The notes under the pieces are model-generated. The model was not told the origin of the DNA. It saw only the letters and a list, made by a program, of their open reading frames with translations, and ran no database searches. A DNA stretch of 64,000 nt from Streptomyces lavendofoliae (GTDB taxonomy: Bacteria > Actinomycetota > Actinomycetes > Streptomycetales > Streptomycetaceae): NCBI RefSeq assembly GCF_014649735.1, contig NZ_BMTP01000001.1, forward strand, positions 1 to 64,000. The letters are read 5' to 3'. Shown one piece after another: positions 17,793-26,287 of this stretch. Both the position numbers and the translations under genes were made by a program. The number at the start of each line of letters is the position of its first letter. Positions within the stretch are counted from its first letter, which is position 1.

Positions 17793-18917
17793 GTGGTTCT
17801 GAAAACCTTCGGCTGGTCGTTCGCCATCACGGCGCTCGGCCTCGCTTTCGCCGCCTGGCAGTGGGGCTGGGAGGCCTTCGGGATCGTACTGATCCTGTCG
17901 ATCCTCGAGATCTCACTGTCGTTCGACAACGCGGTCGTCAACGCCGGGATCCTCAAGAAGATGAACGCCTTCTGGCAGAAGATCTTCCTGACGATCGGCA
18001 TTCTGATCGCGGTCTTCGGTATGCGGCTGGTGTTCCCCGTCGTGATCGTCGCCATCAGCGCCAAGGTCGGCCCCATCGAGGCCGTCCAGCTCGCCATGGA
18101 CAACCCCGGGCGGTACGAGGACCTCGTCACCGACGCGCACGCGGCGATCGCGGCGTTCGGCGGCATGTTCCTGCTCATGATCTTCCTGGACTTCATGTTC
18201 GAGGAGCGCGAGCACAAGTGGCTCAAGTGGCTGGAGCGCCCGGCGGCCAAGCTCGGCAAGGTCGACATGCTCTCGGTCTGCGTCGCCCTGATCGTCCTGC
18301 TCCTCACCGCCATCACCTTCGCGACCCAGGCGCACACCAGCGCGGGACACGCCGACAAGTCGGCCACGGTGCTGCTGTCCGGTGTGGCGGGCCTGATCAC
18401 GTACCTGGTCGTCGGCGGCCTCTCCAGCTACTTCGAGAACAAGCTGGAGGAAGAAGAGGAGCGCGAGCACGAGGAGGAGGAGAAGGCCAAGAAGGAGGGC
18501 AAGCCGGTCTCCGCGGTCGGCCTCGCCGGCAAGGCGGCCTTCTTCCTCTTCCTGTACCTCGAGGTCCTGGACGCCTCCTTCTCCTTCGACGGGGTCATCG
18601 GCGCCTTCGCGATCACCAACCACATCTTCTGGATGGCACTGGGCCTCGGCATCGGCGCCATGTACGTCCGGTCCCTCACGGTCTACCTGGTCCGCCAGGG
18701 CACGCTGGACGACTACGTCTACCTGGAGCACGGCGCGCACTACGCGATCGGCGCGCTCGCGGTCATCCTGCTCATCACCATCCAGCACGAGATCAGCGAG
18801 CTCATCACAGGCACCATCGGTGTCTTCCTGATCGCCGCGTCCTTCCTGTCCTCCGTGCGCCGCAACAAGGCGCTGGCGGCCAGGGGCGAGGGCGAAGCGA
18901 CGCACGTCCACGTGTGA
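17793..18917 (+). CDS. TerC-like DUF475 integral membrane protein
   Basis: 374 residues from a GTG. About eight membrane segments carry the two TerC-type acidic motifs EISLSFDN (39-46) and LDASFSFDG (about 257-265), thought to bind metal. A cytoplasmic loop rich in Glu and Lys (residues about 218-238) separates the halves and ends with KEGKPVSAVG. The tail THVHV has two His. In Ter systems TerC-like proteins anchor TerD proteins at the membrane; related TerC/Alx proteins move manganese. Following terD suggests an operon. Confidence 0.9.
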   Translation: MVLKTFGWSFAITALGLAFAAWQWGWEAFGIVLILSILEISLSFDNAVVNAGILKKMNAFWQKIFLTIGILIAVFGMRLVFPVVIVAISAKVGPIEAVQLAMDNPGRYEDLVTDAHAAIAAFGGMFLLMIFLDFMFEEREHKWLKWLERPAAKLGKVDMLSVCVALIVLLLTAITFATQAHTSAGHADKSATVLLSGVAGLITYLVVGGLSSYFENKLEEEEEREHEEEEKAKKEGKPVSAVGLAGKAAFFLFLYLEVLDASFSFDGVIGAFAITNHIFWMALGLGIGAMYVRSLTVYLVRQGTLDDYVYLEHGAHYAIGALAVILLITIQHEISELITGTIGVFLIAASFLSSVRRNKALAARGEGEATHVHV

Positions 18918-18973
18918 CATTCGCCGGGGCCCGCCGGAGTGTGGCGGCCCCGGCATTGAGGAACGCTTCCGTT

Positions 18974-19005
18974 GCGGGGCGGCCGGGTGCTCCCGGCCGC
19001 CCCGC
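18974..19005 (+). terminator. Hairpin terminator after the TerC-like gene
   Basis: Perfect 14-bp stem (18974-18987 with 18992-19005) and TGCT loop. It separates terD-terC from the TerA-like gene. Confidence 0.75.
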
Positions 19006-19056
19006 CGCGTATCCGAGCGGATCCCGTGGGGGAACCGGACGACTGGGGGTGGGAGC

Positions 19057-19797
19057 ATGGCCTTCTGGGACAACCTGTGGCGGAACAACGCGCCGCAGTT
19101 CGACTCGGGCAGCGCCTCGACGAACGCGATCGACCTGACCAAGCGCCGCCCGTCCGTCTCCCTCAGCAAACAGGGCGCGGCGAACGGCAACCTGCGCGTC
19201 AACCTCTCCTGGCGGATGCGCACCTCCGACATCGAGGGCCGCTCCCGCAACAGCGGCCGGCTGCTGCGGCACCCCCTCAAGTTCTTCAAGCCCGACGTGG
19301 TCCAGGCCCACACGCAGGGCGTGGTCAACGTGGACCTCGACATCGGCTGCCTGTACGAGCTGAAGGACGGCACCAAGGGCGTCGTCCAGCCGCTCGGCGG
19401 GTTCTTCGGCGACCTGAACTCACCGCCGTACGTGAAGCTCAGCGGCGACGACCGGTTCGGCGCCCCGTCCGGCGAGACGATCTTCGTCAACCTGGACCAC
19501 CGGGACGAGATCGCCCGCCTGCTGTTCTTCGTCTACATCTACGACCAGACACCCGCGTTCGACCGTACGCACGCCACGATGACGCTCTACCCGAGCAACG
19601 GCCCGCGCATCGAGATCGAGCTCGACGAACGCGCCCCGCAGGCCCGTTCCTGCGCGGTGTTCATGCTGGAGAACGTGAAGGACGAGCTGGTGGTACGGCG
19701 CGAGGTCCGCTTCGTGTACGGCTTCCAGGCCGAGCTGGACCGCCTGTACGGCTGGGGCATGCAGTGGGGGCGGGGCTTCAAGGCCGGCAAGGTCTGA
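19057..19797 (+). CDS. TerA-like tellurite-stress protein
   Basis: 246 residues with GGGGGTGGGAG before the ATG. After a variable N-terminus (1-35) come a TerD-like beta fold opening with VSLSKQGAANGNLRVNLSW and a central VNVDLDIGCLYELKDG motif, typical of TerA-type proteins in which the calcium-binding loop is diverged. It probably partners the TerD proteins. The C-terminus is rich in aromatic residues (LYGWGMQWGRGF). Confidence 0.85.
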   Translation: MAFWDNLWRNNAPQFDSGSASTNAIDLTKRRPSVSLSKQGAANGNLRVNLSWRMRTSDIEGRSRNSGRLLRHPLKFFKPDVVQAHTQGVVNVDLDIGCLYELKDGTKGVVQPLGGFFGDLNSPPYVKLSGDDRFGAPSGETIFVNLDHRDEIARLLFFVYIYDQTPAFDRTHATMTLYPSNGPRIEIELDERAPQARSCAVFMLENVKDELVVRREVRFVYGFQAELDRLYGWGMQWGRGFKAGKV

Positions 19798-19861
19798 AGG
19801 CCGTCCGTCGTCCGCCGGCCGGTACGGATGGGCCGGCGCGTCCACCGTCGGCCGTCCGCCG

Positions 19862-20755
19862 TCAGGGGCGGACGAACTGCGGGCCCATCGGCGGCAGCCG
19901 GAAGTTCGGGTCCGGCGCGGGAGCGGCGGCCGCGGCGGGCTGCGGGTAGCCGTACGCCGGCTGCGCCGCCCCGGGCCGGGCCGGGCCGCCGCCGTGCGGG
20001 TAGCCGTACGCGGGCTGGGGGGAACCCCCCTGGGGGTAGCCGTACGCGGGCCCGGGGGGCGTCGCCGGAGCCGGGGGCACCGCAGGGCCGGGCGGCGCCG
20101 TGGGTGCCGGAGGCACGGGAACCACCGTGGTGGGCGCGCTCACCGACGCGTCCGCCGCCGGCCCGTCCGTCCGGCGGTCCTCTGCCATCCCGTCCGCCCC
20201 GTCCGCCCCGTCCGCCTCGTCCACCGAGATCCCGAACGCCGTGGCCAGACCGATCAGCCCCGTGGGATACCCCTGCCCCACCGCCCGGAACTTCCAGCCC
20301 TCGCCACGCCGGTACAGCTCGCCGCAGATGATCGCCGTCTCCTCGCCGGTTTCCGGCTTCACCTCGAAGACCGCGAGCGGCTCCGCGGCGCCGGAGCCGG
20401 CGTCGTACAGCAGGATCCGCAGGTCACGGACGCGGTCGAAGGTGTCCCCGTCCGACGACGCCGCCAGCACCACCTGGTCCACCGACGAGTCCAGCGCGGC
20501 CAGGTCCGCCTCGACCGTGTCGGTCAGCCCCTCCGTCACCCGCTTCTTCGACAGCCGCCGCACCAGCCCCGAGGGGTGCCGCGGCTGGTTGTAGAAGACG
20601 AAGTCCTCGTCCGAACGCACCCGCCCGTCGGTCCCGAGCAGCAGGGCGGAAGCGTCCACGTCCGGCACCCCGGGGCCCGGGGTCCAGCACAGTACGGCCC
20701 GTACGGCCGCGGCGTCGAGCGGGACGTTCGAGCCCTTCAGCATGGCGTGCGTCAT
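19862..20755 (-). CDS. TerD-domain protein with Pro/Gly/Tyr-rich tail
   Basis: 297 residues from the ATG at 20755, where GGCAGG lies nine bases upstream; an ATG at 20764 abuts that site and is less likely. A TerD-type domain (1-185, with VPDVDASALLLG and [15 protein letters not shown]) is followed by an acidic linker (DEADGADGADG) and about 110 residues of low-complexity Pro/Ala/Gly/Tyr with repeated YGYPQGG and PAYGYP units. Such tails mediate weak multivalent contacts. It is the only Ter gene on the minus strand and diverges from the enzyme module at 20932. Confidence 0.9.
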   Translation of the reverse strand: MTHAMLKGSNVPLDAAAVRAVLCWTPGPGVPDVDASALLLGTDGRVRSDEDFVFYNQPRHPSGLVRRLSKKRVTEGLTDTVEADLAALDSSVDQVVLAASSDGDTFDRVRDLRILLYDAGSGAAEPLAVFEVKPETGEETAIICGELYRRGEGWKFRAVGQGYPTGLIGLATAFGISVDEADGADGADGMAEDRRTDGPAADASVSAPTTVVPVPPAPTAPPGPAVPPAPATPPGPAYGYPQGGSPQPAYGYPHGGGPARPGAAQPAYGYPQPAAAAAPAPDPNFRLPPMGPQFVRP

Positions 20756-20931
20756 GTCCGACATCCTGCCTGGCCGCCCACGCCGCGGACAACGCGGGGG
20801 CCGCGCGGCGGGGGCGAGAAGCGGACGAGTTACCTGAAGTTCATGCCCGGGGGGAACCTCCGACACCGGTCCCTACGTACTATTACCGGCCACATGTCAT
20901 CAGGGCCGTCACGGCAGTACGGGGGATACTC

Positions 20932-22095
20932 ATGCGTCATTTCGGGCACATCCCGGCCACTGCCCGGGCCGGGCTCTTCCACCGGGAACCGTGCGAGTTC
21001 GGCGCGGACTCCCCGGCCCGCGTCCTCGCCGCCGCCCTCGGCGCCACCCTCTACAGCCCCGCCACCCGGCCGCGGCTCGCCGACGACGTGATGAAGCAGG
21101 TGCGGCGCGGCGTCGTCTCGATGGTGCTGTGCCTGGAGGACTCCATCGACGACGGGGACGTCGCCGGGGCGGAGGAGAACCTCGTCCGCCAGTTCGCCGA
21201 CCTCGGCCGGCGGGACGGCGAGCCGCCGCTGCTGTTCATCCGCGTACGTACGGCGGAACAGATCTCCGACCTGGTGCGACGCCTCGGGCCGTCCGCACGG
21301 TTGCTGTCCGGATTCGTCCTGCCCAAGTTCACCGAGGAGCGGGGCGGGCCGTTCATGGAGGCCCTGGCCGAGGCCGAGAACAGCTGCGGACGGCGACTGT
21401 TCGCCATGCCCGTGCTGGAGTCGCCCGAGCTGCTCCACCTGGAGACCCGGCGCGAGACGCTCGCCGGCATCGGGCGGATCGTCGACAAGTACCGCGACCG
21501 GGTCCTCGCCCTGCGCCTCGGCGTCACCGACTTCTGCTCCGCGTACGGGCTGCGCCGTTCGCCCGACATGACGGCATACGACGTCCAGATCGTCGCCCAT
21601 GTCATCGCGGACGTCGTCAACGTCCTCGGCCGGTCCGACGGCACCGGCTTCACCATCACCGGCCCGGTGTGGGAGTACTTCCGCCTCCAGGAGCGCATCT
21701 TCAAGCCGCAGCTGCGCCGCAGCCCCTTCATGGAGCAGCGCGCCGACGAGCTGCGCACCGCGCTGATCGAGCACGACCTGGACGGGCTGCTGCGCGAGAT
21801 CGAGCTGGACCGGGCCAACGGCCTGCTCGGCAAGACGTGCATCCACCCCTCCCACGTCCTGCCCGTGCACGCCCTGTCCGTCGTCAGCCACGAGGAGTTC
21901 AGCGACGCCCAGGACATCCTGCGGCCGGAGCGGAACGGCGGCGGGGTGCTGCGCAGCGCCTACACGAACAAGATGAACGAAGTGAGACCCCACCGCGCGT
22001 GGGCCGAGCGGACCCTCCAGCGGGCGGAGGTCTTCGGCGTCGCGCGGGAGGACGTCGGCTTCGTGGAGCTGCTGGCCGCCGGGCTGGTCAAGTGA
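20932..22095 (+). CDS. HpcH/HpaI aldolase / citrate-lyase-beta-like enzyme of the Ter module
   Basis: 387 residues. A TIM-barrel CitE-like protein: the acidic metal-binding stretch LCLEDSIDDGDV near residues 65-76 and the later conserved Glu in MPVLESPEL fit a Mg-dependent C-C lyase/aldolase acting on an acyl-CoA or keto acid. Members of this subgroup are repeatedly encoded next to TerD, PRTase-TRSP and HAD genes and were proposed to help build a nucleotide-derived metabolite. The stop lies just before the next gene (15 bases), so the module is an operon. Confidence 0.85.
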   Translation: MRHFGHIPATARAGLFHREPCEFGADSPARVLAAALGATLYSPATRPRLADDVMKQVRRGVVSMVLCLEDSIDDGDVAGAEENLVRQFADLGRRDGEPPLLFIRVRTAEQISDLVRRLGPSARLLSGFVLPKFTEERGGPFMEALAEAENSCGRRLFAMPVLESPELLHLETRRETLAGIGRIVDKYRDRVLALRLGVTDFCSAYGLRRSPDMTAYDVQIVAHVIADVVNVLGRSDGTGFTITGPVWEYFRLQERIFKPQLRRSPFMEQRADELRTALIEHDLDGLLREIELDRANGLLGKTCIHPSHVLPVHALSVVSHEEFSDAQDILRPERNGGGVLRSAYTNKMNEVRPHRAWAERTLQRAEVFGVAREDVGFVELLAAGLVK

Positions 22096-22109
22096 AGGAG
22101 AACGGGAAC

Positions 22110-24662
22110 GTGGCGGTCTGGTCGGGTACGTGGGTGTCGGAGCGGCTCGGGGTCGAGCTGACCGGTGACCCGCGGTTGCGCGAACTGCTGGGCCTGGCGC
22201 TGCGGCGCAACCCGAAGCGGGCGCACCTGCTCGTCTCCCACGTGCTCGGCAAGCACGTCCCGCAGAGCCCGGGTGTGGTGTGGCGGTCGGGTCGCGACCT
22301 GGGCGTCCGGGTCCGGGAGCTGCTCGGCCCCGCCGACGCGGCGCGGGCGGTGGTGCTCGGTTACGCGGAGACGGCCACCGGCCTCGGCCACTCGGTCGCC
22401 GACGGCCTGGGCACGGCCCCGTACCTGCACTCCACGCGCCGCCCGGTGCCCGGGGTCGCCCCGGCGGGCGGCTTCGAGGAGTCCCACTCGCACGCCACCT
22501 CGCACCTGCTGCTCCCCGAGGACCCGGCGCTCCTCGCGGGGCCCGGGCCGCTGGTGCTGGTCGACGACGAGTTCTCCACCGGCAACACGGTGCTCAACAC
22601 GGTGCGGGCCCTCCACGCGCGCTACCCGCGCGACCGGTACGTGATAGTCGCGCTGGTCGACATGCGCTCGGCCGCCGACCGGGACCGCCTGGAGGCGTTC
22701 GCCTCGGAGATCGGCGCCCGCGTGGACCTGGTCACCCTGGCGGCGGGCACGGTCCTGCTGCCGGAGGGCGTCCTGGAGCGCGGCCAGGCCCTGGTGGCCG
22801 AGCACGAGGCCGCGGGTGCGGCTGCGGGTGCGGGTCCGGCTGCGCGGGCGGGGGCCGGCGCGAGTGGTGCGGCTGCCGGGACGGGCGCGCGCGGTGCGAG
22901 CCCGGGTGCGGGTGGCGCTGCTGGTGCCGGTGCCGGGTCGGCCGCCCGGGGCGACGCCCCCGCCGCGACGGACGTACGGCGGGTCGAGCTCGGGTGGCCG
23001 GACGGCGTGCCGGACGGCGGGCGTCATGGCTTCACGCCCGCCCACCGCGCCCGCCTGGACGCCGCGCTGCCCGCCATGGCCGCCCGGGTCGCCGACGCGC
23101 TGGGGCTCGCCCCGGACGCCCCGCGGCGGGCCGACGCGCCCCGTGTCCTCGTACTGGGCTGCGAGGAGCTGATGTACGCGCCGCTCGCGCTGGGCGTCGC
23201 ACTCGAGGAGCTCGGCCGCGCCGAGGTGCGGTTCTCCACCACCACCCGCTCGCCCGTCCTCGCCGTCGACGACCCCGGCTACGCGATCCGCACGCGGCTC
23301 GTCTTCCCCGCGCACGACGACCCCGCCGACGGCCCGGGCGACCGGTACGCCTACAACGTCGCCGGTGCCGGCTTCGACGCGGTCGTCGCCGTCGTCGACT
23401 CGGCCGCCGACACCCCCGCGCTCCACGCCCCGGACGGCCTGCTCGCGCAGCTCGCCGCGCACGTACCGCACGTGCTGCTCGCCGTCGTACCGTCCTACGC
23501 CCCCGCCGAAAGGGCCACCATGCTGCCCAACCCCCTCCGAGGCCCCGCCTTCTCGTCCTACGCACCCGACGACGTGGGCTGGCTCCTCCAGGACCTCTCC
23601 GGCGTCCGGCTGGAGGCCCCGACCGAGGAGCGCGAGGAGGCCATCCAGAGCGGCGGTGCCCACTACGCCGAGTCCCTCCCCGTCGAGTACCAGCCCAGCG
23701 ACCGGTACCAGGCCCTCTTCCACACCGCCCTCGACACCTCCGCCGCCCGTATCGCCCGCGCCGTCGGCGCCGTCACCGAGACGGTCCTGGCCGAGCGGTC
23801 CCCGCGCCCCGTGCTGGTGTCGCTGGCCCGCGCCGGCACCCCCGTCGGCGTACTCATGCGCCGCTGGGCGCTCCACCGCCACGGCCTCGACCTCCCGCAC
23901 TACGCCGTGTCCATCGTGCGCGGCCGCGGCATCGACGCCAACGCGCTGCGCTGGCTCCAGCAGCACCACGACCCCGCCGACGTGGTGTTCGTCGACGGCT
24001 GGACCGGCAAGGGCGCCATCACCCGCGAACTGGCCGCCGCCCTGGAGGACTTCCCCGGCTTCGACCCGGAGATCGCCGTCCTGGCCGACCCCGGCTCGTG
24101 CGTGCGCACCTATGGCACCCGCGAGGACTTCCTCATCCCCTCCGCCTGCCTCAACTCCACCGTCTCCGGCCTCATATCGCGCACCGTGCTGCGCGCCGAC
24201 CTCGTCGGACCGCACGACTTCCACGGCGCGAAGTTCTACCGCGAACTGGCCGGAGCCGACGTCTCCACCGCCTTCCTCGACACCGTCACGGCCCACTTCG
24301 ACGACGTCACCACCGCGGTCGACGCCGACGTCAAGGACCTCCTCGCCACCGACCGCACCCCCACCTGGGAGGGCTGGGCCGCGGTCGAGCGGATCAGCGA
24401 GGAGTACGGCATCCACGACGTCAACCTGGTCAAGCCCGGCGTCGGCGAGACCACCCGTGTCCTGCTCCGCCGCGTCCCCTGGAAGATCCTCGCCCAGCGC
24501 GGCGCGGGCGCCGACCTCGACCACGTGCGGCTGCTGGCCGAACAGCGCGGCGTACCGGTCGAGGAGGCCGACGACCTGCACTACACCTGCGTGGGGCTGA
24601 TCCACCCGAAGTACACCAGGGGCGCCACCGGCGCCGACGGCCATGCGGTGACCGGCCGATGA
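22110..24662 (+). CDS. Fused phosphoribosyltransferase-TRSP-StiP protein of the Ter module
   Basis: 850 residues from a GTG nine bases after AAGGAG (22095-22100). Domain order: a PRTase domain (about 1-230) with the PRPP motif VLVDDEFSTGNT near 149-160; an Ala/Gly-rich linker (about 231-288); a TRSP domain with the diagnostic STTTRSP near residue 377; and a StiP/PRTase-like C-terminal half from about 471 (FSSYAPDDVGWLL, IQSGGAHYAE, LPVEYQPSDRYQ) with a second PRPP-like loop FVDGWTGKG near 626. Joining TRSP-PRTase and StiP in one chain is notable. It is presumed to act on a ribosyl-phosphate substrate; its 3' end is ATGA-coupled to the HAD gene. Confidence 0.85.
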   Translation: MAVWSGTWVSERLGVELTGDPRLRELLGLALRRNPKRAHLLVSHVLGKHVPQSPGVVWRSGRDLGVRVRELLGPADAARAVVLGYAETATGLGHSVADGLGTAPYLHSTRRPVPGVAPAGGFEESHSHATSHLLLPEDPALLAGPGPLVLVDDEFSTGNTVLNTVRALHARYPRDRYVIVALVDMRSAADRDRLEAFASEIGARVDLVTLAAGTVLLPEGVLERGQALVAEHEAAGAAAGAGPAARAGAGASGAAAGTGARGASPGAGGAAGAGAGSAARGDAPAATDVRRVELGWPDGVPDGGRHGFTPAHRARLDAALPAMAARVADALGLAPDAPRRADAPRVLVLGCEELMYAPLALGVALEELGRAEVRFSTTTRSPVLAVDDPGYAIRTRLVFPAHDDPADGPGDRYAYNVAGAGFDAVVAVVDSAADTPALHAPDGLLAQLAAHVPHVLLAVVPSYAPAERATMLPNPLRGPAFSSYAPDDVGWLLQDLSGVRLEAPTEEREEAIQSGGAHYAESLPVEYQPSDRYQALFHTALDTSAARIARAVGAVTETVLAERSPRPVLVSLARAGTPVGVLMRRWALHRHGLDLPHYAVSIVRGRGIDANALRWLQQHHDPADVVFVDGWTGKGAITRELAAALEDFPGFDPEIAVLADPGSCVRTYGTREDFLIPSACLNSTVSGLISRTVLRADLVGPHDFHGAKFYRELAGADVSTAFLDTVTAHFDDVTTAVDADVKDLLATDRTPTWEGWAAVERISEEYGIHDVNLVKPGVGETTRVLLRRVPWKILAQRGAGADLDHVRLLAEQRGVPVEEADDLHYTCVGLIHPKYTRGATGADGHAVTGR

Positions 24663-25480
24663 CCCCGACCACGCTCATCGCCAGCGACCTCGACCGCACG
24701 CTCGTGTACTCCACCGCCGCCCTCGGCCTGACCATGCCGGACGCGGAGGCGCCGCGCCTGCTGTGCGTCGAGACCTACCAGCACAAACCGCTGTCGTACA
24801 TGACGGAGACCGCCGCCGCCCTGCTGACCGAGCTGCCGCAGCACGCCCTCTTCGTCCCCGCCACCACCCGCACCCGCGAGCAGTACCACCGCATCCGGCT
24901 CCCCGGACCCCCGCCGCGGTACGCGATCTGCGCCAATGGCGGGCACCTGCTGGTCGACGGCGTCTCCGACCCGGACTGGCGGCGTACGGTCGCCACCCGC
25001 CTCGCCGACGAGTGCGCCACGCTCGACGAGGTCCGCGGGCACCTCCTGGCCGTCGCCGACCCGGCCTGGCTGCTCAAGGAACGCGTCGCCGAGGACCTCT
25101 TCGCCTACCTGGTCGTCGAGCGCGCCCTGCTGCCCGACGGGTGGATGGGGGAACTGGCCGCGTGGGCCGCGCCCCGCGGCTGGGCCGTCTCCCTCCAGGG
25201 CCGCAAGGTCTACGCCGTTCCCCAGCCGCTCACCAAGAGCGCCGCCGTCCGCGAGGCCGCCCGCCGCGCCGGGGCGGACCGTGTGCTGGCCGCAGGCGAC
25301 TCGCTGCTCGACGCCGACCTGCTGCTCGCCGCCGACCGGGGCTGGCGGCCCGGCCACGGCGAGCTCGCCGAGGCCGGGTGGACCGCCGGCCACGTCGACG
25401 CGCTGGAGGAGCGGGGTGTGGCGGCCGGCGAGGAGATCCTCCGCCGGTTCAGCTCCGCCGTGCGCCCGTCCCCGGCCTGA
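24659..25480 (+). CDS. HAD-superfamily phosphatase of the Ter module
   Basis: 273 residues. HAD motif I is ASDLDRTLVY near residues 8-17 (nucleophile first Asp) and the late acidic motif is AGDSLLDADLL, both required for phosphoaspartate chemistry. The ATG overlaps the preceding stop by four bases. Members of this group sit with PRTase-TRSP and HpcH genes and probably remove a phosphate from the pathway product. Its last 32 bases overlap the convergent DedA gene. Confidence 0.87.
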   Translation: MTPTTLIASDLDRTLVYSTAALGLTMPDAEAPRLLCVETYQHKPLSYMTETAAALLTELPQHALFVPATTRTREQYHRIRLPGPPPRYAICANGGHLLVDGVSDPDWRRTVATRLADECATLDEVRGHLLAVADPAWLLKERVAEDLFAYLVVERALLPDGWMGELAAWAAPRGWAVSLQGRKVYAVPQPLTKSAAVREAARRAGADRVLAAGDSLLDADLLLAADRGWRPGHGELAEAGWTAGHVDALEERGVAAGEEILRRFSSAVRPSPA

Positions 25481-26060
25481 ACAGCCGCAGCCCGACGAAC
25501 GCCGCGACCGCGCAGACGGCCACCACCAGCACCACCTTCGAGTACAGCGACACGTAGTGGGTGACCTGCTCCCAGTTGTCGCCCAGCGCGTAACCGGCGA
25601 GGACGAAGGCGGTGTTCCAGATGGCGCTGCCGAGCGTCGTCAGCCCGAGGAAGACCGGCAGCGGCATGCGTTCGATGCCGGCCGGGACGGATATCAGGCT
25701 CCGGAAAATGGGGATCATCCGCCCGAAGAACACCGCCTTGGTGCCGTGCCGGGCGAACCACGCCTCCGTTCGCTCGATGTCGGTGACCTTGACCAGCGGC
25801 AGCTTGGCTGCGATGGCGATCGTCCGCTCCCGGCCGAGCAGCGCGCCGACCCCGTACAGCGCGAGCGCGCCGACGACCGAACCGGCCGTCGTCCACAGCA
25901 GCGCGGCGACGAGGCCGATCCGGCCGGTCGCGGAGGCGAATCCGGCCATCGGCAGGATCACCTCACTGGGCAGCGGCGGGAAGAGGTTCTCCAAGGCGAT
26001 CGCGAGTCCCGCGCCGGGCGCGCCGAGGGTGTCCATCAGGCTGTTGATCCAGCGTTCCAT
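25449..26060 (-). CDS. DedA family membrane protein
   Basis: 203 residues with about five membrane segments. It has the DedA/SNARE-associated (VTT) features: an N-terminal re-entrant region (LENLFPPLPSEVILPMAG) and FFGRMIPIFRSLISVPAG, whose Arg residues are needed in E. coli DedA proteins. DedA proteins take part in lipid-carrier flipping, membrane potential and stress resistance. The gene runs against the Ter module and overlaps the HAD gene end by 32 bases. Confidence 0.92.
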   Translation of the reverse strand: MERWINSLMDTLGAPGAGLAIALENLFPPLPSEVILPMAGFASATGRIGLVAALLWTTAGSVVGALALYGVGALLGRERTIAIAAKLPLVKVTDIERTEAWFARHGTKAVFFGRMIPIFRSLISVPAGIERMPLPVFLGLTTLGSAIWNTAFVLAGYALGDNWEQVTHYVSLYSKVVLVVAVCAVAAFVGLRLFRPGTGARRS

Positions 26061-26287
26061 GCCCCCACGCTAGGTAAGCGGAGCTGAAGGCACACTGAAG
26101 GCCGCCGCACAGTTTTCCTGTGGTTTTCCGCAGTGTGGGGGGTGGGGTCCGTTCGCTAGCCTGCCGGATCATGACAAGAGCGGCACGGACCGGCCGGGGG
26201 GCCGCCGCACGAGGGGCCATCGGGTGCGTGGCCACCGGATGAGTGGCCGCCGGATGTGGAGGGCCGCCGGGTGAGGGGGACTGCCGG

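Noticed and set aside
20991..24662. A longer frame extending upstream of the PRTase-TRSP-StiP gene to 20991.
   Set aside because: It overlaps the HpcH gene in another frame; the AAGGAG-GTG at 22110 fits the real start.
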